Source of the DNA: Sandaracinaceae bacterium
GTDB taxonomy: Bacteria > Myxococcota_A > Polyangia > Polyangiales > Sandaracinaceae
Reading direction: 5' to 3'
Assembly (NCBI GenBank): GCA_040218145.1
Contig: JAVJQK010000108.1
Location: 62,001 to 126,000 of the forward strand
Length of the DNA stretch: 64,000 nt
The notes beneath the pieces were generated by a model. It searched no databases. It saw only the letters and a program-made list of their open reading frames with translations, and was not told the DNA's origin. The translations under genes were made by a program, and so were the position numbers. Below are positions 59,688 through 64,000 of the stretch, piece after piece (positions within the stretch are counted from its first letter, which is position 1; every line of letters begins with the position of its first letter).

Positions 59688-61877
59688 ATGAGCCCGATCG
59701 CGATGACCCTCGTCTTCGTCGTCTTCCTCGGCGCGTTCGCCTGGTCGGCGGTGCGTCGCTGGCGCCTGATGCGCGTCGGCCAGGAAGAGCCGAGGTTCTC
59801 CCTGAAGACGCTGCGTGAGCTGAACGAGCGGATCCGGCTGGTGCTGGTCTACGCGCTCGGCCAGAAGAAGATGCCCAACAACGAGCGCTACCGCCTGGCG
59901 GGCATCGCGCACATCGGCATCTTCGTCGCGTTCCAGGTCTTGCTGCTCAACAGCGTGATCCTGTGGATCCGCGGCTACGACGCGGACTTCGATCTCTTCG
60001 CGTGGGGCGCCGGCCTCACGGGTGGTCGCCCGGTCTGGGACGGGCTCGCCGTCCTCTACTCGTTCGTCAAGGAGATGTCGGCGTTCGCGGCGATCCTCGG
60101 CGCGGCCTACTTCGTCTACCTGCGCGTCGGTCCCAAGCCGCGCCGGATGAGCTTCGGCGCAGAGGGCCTGGTCATCCTCGGCATCATCATCACGATGATG
60201 ATCGCCGACTACATCTACGTCGGCGGCGACCTCGCCCGCGCGGCGCGCGCCCAGGGCGTGGCGCCTGGTTGGACCTGGTACGAGCCCTTCGGCTCCGCCT
60301 TCGCGATGGCGTTCTACGGCCTCGGGCTCGACGCGATCGTCTTCTTCGAGCACCTCGGCTTCTGGTACCACGCCACCTGGGTCCTCGCGTTCCTGAACCT
60401 GCTCCCGTACTCGAAGCACTTCCACATCATCACGGTGCTCCCCAACATCTTCGCGGGGAACACCGAGCCCAAGGGCAAGCTCCCGGACATCGCCGACCTC
60501 GAGGGCAAGATCGAGAACGACGAGCCCATCGGCGTCACCCGGCCCGAGCACCTGACCTGGAAGCACGTGCTCGACCTGTACACGTGCACGGAGTGTGGTC
60601 GCTGCAGCGACAACTGCCCCGCTTACACGACGGGCAAGAAGCTCAGCCCCAAGCACTACACGCTCGCCATCCGCGACCACATGTACGACCTCGAGCCGTA
60701 CTACCTCGGCACGGGCGGCATCGAGCGCCCGGACGTGATCCCGGACAGCCAGAACCTCTTCGTGCACGGGGATCCGCCCGAGGGCTACAACCGCGTGCTC
60801 TCGCCGGTCGATCTCATCGGCGACGTGATCCACCCCGAGGTGATCTGGGCCTGCACCACGTGCCGCGCCTGCGAGGAGATGTGCCCGGTCAACATCTCCT
60901 ACGTCGACAAGATCGTCGAGATGCGCCGCGCCGAGATGATGATCAAGAACGAGTTCCCGCACGATCTGACGAAGATGTTCCAGGGCATCGAGGTCAACGG
61001 GAACCCGTGGAACCTGCCCGCGATGGACCGCGGCAACTGGACGTCGGGGCTCGAGGCGGGCGGCCGTCCGCTCGAGGTGCCGCTCGTGGCCGACAAGCCC
61101 GACGCGGAGGTCCTCTACTGGGTCGGCTGCGCGGCCAACTACGACGACTCGGCCAAGAAGACGGCGCGCGCGGTGGCGAAGCTGCTGCATCACGCGGGCG
61201 TCGACTTCGCCATCATGGGCTCCGAGGCGACGTGCACGGGTGACCCGGCGCGGCGGGCCGGCAACGAGTACCTCTTCCAGATGCTCGCCGAGCAGAACGT
61301 CGAGACCCTCAACGGCTACGGCGCGGCGGGCAAGACGGTCATCACCGCCTGCCCCCACTGCTTCAACACGCTCTCCAACGAGTACCCGAGCTTCGGTGGG
61401 CAGTACGACGTCGTGCACCACACCGACTTCCTCAACGGCCTCATCGTGGCGGGCAAGCTCAACCCCACCAAGCGCGTCGACGCGACCGTCGCCTATCACG
61501 ACAGCTGCTACCTCGGCCGCTACAACTCCATCTACGAGAGCCCCCGCGAGGTGCTCCAGTCCATCCCGGGCGTGAAGCTCGTCGAGCCCGAGTACTGGAA
61601 CAAGTCCAAGGGCCTCTGCTGCGGCGCGGGCGGCGCGCAGATGTGGAAGGAGGAGGAGCCGGGCGAGCAGCGCGTCAACACCAAGCGCACGCTCCAGCTC
61701 CTCGACACCGGCGCCGACACCATCGCCAGCGCCTGCCCCTTCTGCATGACCATGCTCACCGACGGCATCGCCGGCGAGGAGCGCAGCGAGGACGTCGCGC
61801 AGCTCGACATCGCCCAGCTCCTCGAGCGCGCCATCGACTTCGAAGAAGCCCCCGCGATCGTCGACGCCGCGGAGTAG
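59688..61877 (+). CDS. FadF-like membrane Fe-S oxidoreductase
   Basis: 729 aa from the ATG with a GAGG site; an ATG 14 codons upstream is possible. An N-terminal membrane domain (residues ~5-260, about six helices with several His as likely heme b ligands) is followed by a 2[4Fe-4S] ferredoxin module with CTECGRCSDNCP and CTTCRACEEMCP. Two CCG-type heterodisulfide-reductase domains follow (VGCAANYDD, CPHCFNTL, CCGAGGAQMW, CPFCMTM). This is the architecture of FadF/HdrD-like proteins that take electrons from acyl-CoA dehydrogenases via ETF to the quinone pool. It would support fatty-acid oxidation. Confidence 0.9.
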   Translation: MSPIAMTLVFVVFLGAFAWSAVRRWRLMRVGQEEPRFSLKTLRELNERIRLVLVYALGQKKMPNNERYRLAGIAHIGIFVAFQVLLLNSVILWIRGYDADFDLFAWGAGLTGGRPVWDGLAVLYSFVKEMSAFAAILGAAYFVYLRVGPKPRRMSFGAEGLVILGIIITMMIADYIYVGGDLARAARAQGVAPGWTWYEPFGSAFAMAFYGLGLDAIVFFEHLGFWYHATWVLAFLNLLPYSKHFHIITVLPNIFAGNTEPKGKLPDIADLEGKIENDEPIGVTRPEHLTWKHVLDLYTCTECGRCSDNCPAYTTGKKLSPKHYTLAIRDHMYDLEPYYLGTGGIERPDVIPDSQNLFVHGDPPEGYNRVLSPVDLIGDVIHPEVIWACTTCRACEEMCPVNISYVDKIVEMRRAEMMIKNEFPHDLTKMFQGIEVNGNPWNLPAMDRGNWTSGLEAGGRPLEVPLVADKPDAEVLYWVGCAANYDDSAKKTARAVAKLLHHAGVDFAIMGSEATCTGDPARRAGNEYLFQMLAEQNVETLNGYGAAGKTVITACPHCFNTLSNEYPSFGGQYDVVHHTDFLNGLIVAGKLNPTKRVDATVAYHDSCYLGRYNSIYESPREVLQSIPGVKLVEPEYWNKSKGLCCGAGGAQMWKEEEPGEQRVNTKRTLQLLDTGADTIASACPFCMTMLTDGIAGEERSEDVAQLDIAQLLERAIDFEEAPAIVDAAE

Positions 61878-61923
61878 AGCGCAGCTCGGAGCCTCGGGCC
61901 GGGCATGGCCGAGCCGACGAGCT

Positions 61924-62379
61924 CTACTCGGCGGGCGTCGCGCCCAGCAGGAAGGGGACGGCCACCTCGGCGCAGCCGTCTCCCTCCGGGGCGGGGAAGC
62001 GCCAGCGCCGCGCGGCCTCCTGCGCGCACTGCGCGAGCGCGGCCTGCGTCGCGAGGGTGCCGGCCGCCATGACTCGCTGCACCACCCCCTCGCGGTCGAC
62101 GCGCAGCGTGAGGTCGAGTGTGCCTCGCCCCTCCCCATGGGACTCGTAGCAGCCGAAGACGTCGCGCCCGTTTCGACCGACCACGCCGCGGACGGCAGCC
62201 TGCGGTAGCGTGCCGGTCATGGGGCACTCCTCCTGCGACGGCTGAGGCTCGGGGGCCGGAGCGGGCGTGACCTCAGCCTCTTCGAGCGCGACGACGCGCG
62301 CCCGTAGGTCGGCCCAGCCGAGCAACGCCAGCACCGCGACCACCAGGACCGGCCATTGTTGGCGAAAGCTCGGCGCCAT
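61924..62379 (-). CDS. AgmX/TonB-C-like anchored protein
   Basis: 151 aa. An N-terminal anchor (residues ~8-24, QQWPVLVVAVLALLGWADL) is followed by a Pro/Glu linker, then a compact domain with VFGCYESHGEGRGTLDLTLRV and CAQEAARRWRFPAPEGDGC. This is the AgmX/PglI C-terminal fold in short form. It is inner-membrane anchored with the domain in the periplasm. A second member of this fold lies at 24.3 kb. The gene is 6 bp after the repeat-protein gene, same strand, hence co-transcribed. Confidence 0.78.
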   Translation of the reverse strand: MAPSFRQQWPVLVVAVLALLGWADLRARVVALEEAEVTPAPAPEPQPSQEECPMTGTLPQAAVRGVVGRNGRDVFGCYESHGEGRGTLDLTLRVDREGVVQRVMAAGTLATQAALAQCAQEAARRWRFPAPEGDGCAEVAVPFLLGATPAE

Positions 62380-62385
62380 CCCGCG

Positions 62386-63648
62386 TCAGTACAGGATCAC
62401 GGCCGGGTTGGCCCAGAAGAGCGTGCCGCTCGTCGCACGCACCTGGAGATCCAGGTTCCCGCTCGAGCTGACCGTGAACTCGGTGCTGCTCGCCGTCCAG
62501 GGCCGGAATCCGTCCGAGCAGGTCACGCTGCCGAGCACGGTGGCGCCGTTGGTGACCTCGAGGACCCCGGCTCCGTCGCAGACGACCTGCAGCCGAGCCC
62601 GAGTGAAAGAGCTCCGGAGGCCGGTGTCGCTCATGCCCTGGCTGAGGAACATCGTGCCGACGAACACGTTGGTGGTCGACGTCGTGCTGCCCGAAGGCGG
62701 CGCGGTCGGGTTGGGGGTGCCGGGCGCGGTCGCGGGCATGAACGGAATGCGCAGCGGCGGAGCCCATCCCCCGGCGCCGCCTGCGCTCTCACAGGTGACG
62801 GTGCCGTCCGGAGCGACGGCGCGGATGGCCTGGCCCACGGGGCAGCTTCCCGTCACGCGTGACTGAATCGTGGTGGTGTCGACGTCGAGCGTGACGGTGC
62901 CGGAGGCGCCGCCTCCCGTCAGGCCGGTGCCGGCGGTGACGCCGAGGATGTCGCCCACGCTCGCGCAGGTGACGGTGCCGTTGACGTTGACGCCGACGAT
63001 GGCCTCGCCCGCGCCGCAGGTGCCGGTGACGCGGGTCTGGACGGCGGCGGGGTTCACGTTGAGCGTGACGTCGCCCATCGCGCCGCCGCCCATCAGGCCG
63101 ACGCCGGCCGCGACGCCGGTGATGTCGCCGGTGGGCGAGCAGGTGACGGTGCCGTCGCCCGCGATGGCGGTGATGGCCTGGCCGGGCGCGCAGGTGCCGG
63201 TGACGCGCGCCTGGAAGTCGGTGGCCGGCATGCCGGCGAGGTTCTGCGCGTTGGTCGAGTACTGCGCGAAGCCCGCGTAGGGGACGCTGCCGAGCTGGAA
63301 GCGGGGCAGCTCCGTCCCGCCCTCGATCGCGATGCCGACCCAGACGTCGGCGTTGTCGCGGAAGAGCGCGAGGTCGAGCGCGCCGCCGCCGTCGCCGACG
63401 TAGGCGGTGAAGTGGCCCTGGTCGACCATGACCGTCTGCGTCTCGGTGAAGAGCACGGTCGGGCTCACGTCACCGTCGTAGAGGTTGACCTCGATGGAGG
63501 TGTCGCCGTCGATGGGCGCGCCGTCGCCGTCCGTCAAGAACCCCTGCATGGGCAAGACGGCGGGCGCGACGCCCTGCGCCATGGCCTGGTGGCTGAACAG
63601 CGCGCCGAACGAGGCCGCCGCTGCGATGATGAGAAGCTTCCGCTGCAT
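62386..63648 (-). CDS. Secreted repeat protein (tail-fibre-like)
   Basis: 420 aa. The signal peptide ends at QAMAQG. Residues ~25-125 form a beta-rich head (MQGFLTDGDGAPIDGDTSIEVNLYDGD). Three repeats of ~52 residues follow (RVTGTCAPGQAITAI, GDGTVTC, then GDITGVAAGVGLMGGGAMGDVTLNV), each with a Cys pair and a Gly-rich beta strand of the type found in phage tail-fibre-like collar proteins. A ~130-residue C-terminal domain ends in LFWANPAVILY. It is likely an extracellular or surface fibre. It starts 26 bp after the truncated lipoprotein. Confidence 0.75.
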   Translation of the reverse strand: MQRKLLIIAAAASFGALFSHQAMAQGVAPAVLPMQGFLTDGDGAPIDGDTSIEVNLYDGDVSPTVLFTETQTVMVDQGHFTAYVGDGGGALDLALFRDNADVWVGIAIEGGTELPRFQLGSVPYAGFAQYSTNAQNLAGMPATDFQARVTGTCAPGQAITAIAGDGTVTCSPTGDITGVAAGVGLMGGGAMGDVTLNVNPAAVQTRVTGTCGAGEAIVGVNVNGTVTCASVGDILGVTAGTGLTGGGASGTVTLDVDTTTIQSRVTGSCPVGQAIRAVAPDGTVTCESAGGAGGWAPPLRIPFMPATAPGTPNPTAPPSGSTTSTTNVFVGTMFLSQGMSDTGLRSSFTRARLQVVCDGAGVLEVTNGATVLGSVTCSDGFRPWTASSTEFTVSSSGNLDLQVRATSGTLFWANPAVILY

Positions 63649-63674
63649 CTCTCGTCCCCTCCTACCCGAGCCCG

Positions 63675-64000
63675 CTACCGAGCCTGCGGCCCCACCCGGA
63701 GCCGATGCGTCCCGTTCGACGCCGAGCCCATGGGCTGCGGCGCGCCGATCGTGACGCGAAGTCCATATTCGGGCGTGCGGATGACCGCTCCCCCGCCCGT
63801 CTGCACGACCGCGCTCGGGCCGCGCGGCGTTACGCCGCCGTCCTCGACGCCCGCGTCGTCGTCTACGCCTCCGTCCACGCCGGAGTCCTCGTCCATGCCC
63901 GCGTCGCCGACGCCTCCGTCGGGCACGCCCGAGTCGGCGTCGTCGCCGAACATGAAGCGGCCGAAGTCGTTGACCGCCGAGCAGCCGCTCAACAGCAGCA
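63675..64000 (-). CDS. Partial lipoprotein (N-terminus off the window)
   Basis: Only the C-terminal ~108 residues are present. At the window edge the reading contains LLLSGC, a lipobox, so most of the signal peptide is missing. After it comes an Asp/Gly/Val-rich stretch (DADSGVPDGGVGDAGMDED and so on), then a short beta-like tail (VIRTPEYGLRVTIG). It is first in the operon with the secreted repeat protein and the AgmX-like protein. Confidence 0.7.
   Translation of the reverse strand, partial: LLLSGCSAVNDFGRFMFGDDADSGVPDGGVGDAGMDEDSGVDGGVDDDAGVEDGGVTPRGPSAVVQTGGGAVIRTPEYGLRVTIGAPQPMGSASNGTHRLRVGPQAR

Noticed and set aside
59583-62138. Large minus-strand open frame opposite the Fe-S oxidoreductase
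   Set aside because: Antisense of a gene with four Fe-S motifs; composition is low complexity and no domain is visible.

Overview
This is very GC-rich DNA (about 70% by eye) with dense, often 4-bp-overlapping genes. It carries many Sec lipoproteins with Asp/Ala/Gly-rich stretches after the lipobox, AgmX/PglI-type C-terminal domains, a TIGR04551-like outer-membrane protein, several sensor kinases, and a tig-clpP-clpX-lon cluster. Together these suggest a Myxococcota bacterium of the Polyangiales/Sandaracinaceae kind. That placement rests on gene style, not on an rRNA.

Layout. 0-2.1 kb: a partial lipoprotein, a PNGase F-like lipoprotein, and tRNA-Asp(GUC) with promoter and terminator. 2.2-7.5 kb: an accessory, visibly more A/T-rich patch. 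It holds a beta-propeller-like protein, an AbiE-type (type IV) toxin-antitoxin pair with a perfect 19-bp operator, two small unknown genes, a SUKH (SMI1/KNR4) immunity gene and a frameshifted WHH-nuclease toxin remnant. 7.6-13.3 kb: an HSL-type hydrolase, a lipoprotein catalase-peroxidase with a methyltransferase, a 95-bp nested inverted-repeat element, and a non-coding stretch with repeated TCGC-NN-GCGA palindromes. 13.3-19.3 kb: a membrane histidine kinase and its Rcp1-like receiver, a seven-repeat cysteine-rich lipoprotein, and a paralogous receiver.

19.4-25.3 kb: an Hsp70 with a ~270-residue proline-rich insert coupled to a J-domain protein, plus DoxX and two lipoproteins. 25.3-32.3 kb: a TetR-outer-membrane factor-adaptor-RND efflux operon, every junction an ATGA overlap, with palindromic operators before tetR. 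32.4-44 kb: a lipase-like lipoprotein, tRNA-Val(UAC), lon, clpX, clpP, tig, a metallopeptidase lipoprotein and RNase J. This is the protein and RNA quality-control core of the window.

44.1-49.5 kb: an acidic outer-membrane protein, then a four-helix-bundle (S23-like) gene embedded between three hexanucleotide repeat tracts, then small secreted proteins. 49.5-55.7 kb: a MacB-like ABC exporter operon (ATPase, double-FtsX permease, HlyD adaptor) with a promoter/operator palindrome, followed by a hybrid kinase whose receiver lacks its phospho-acceptor Asp. 55.7-58.8 kb: a PEGA/lipoprotein/TPR envelope operon. 58.9-64 kb: a DUF1232 protein, three tandem hairpins, a FadF-like Fe-S oxidoreductase, an AgmX-like protein, a repeat-containing secreted protein and a truncated lipoprotein.

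The observations I would check first are the AbiE pair with its operator, the toxin-remnant/immunity island next to tRNA-Asp, the insert-bearing lid-less Hsp70 with its J-protein, the 95-bp palindromic element, and the repeat tracts around the four-helix-bundle gene. I did not find a complete novel multi-gene system that I could defend.
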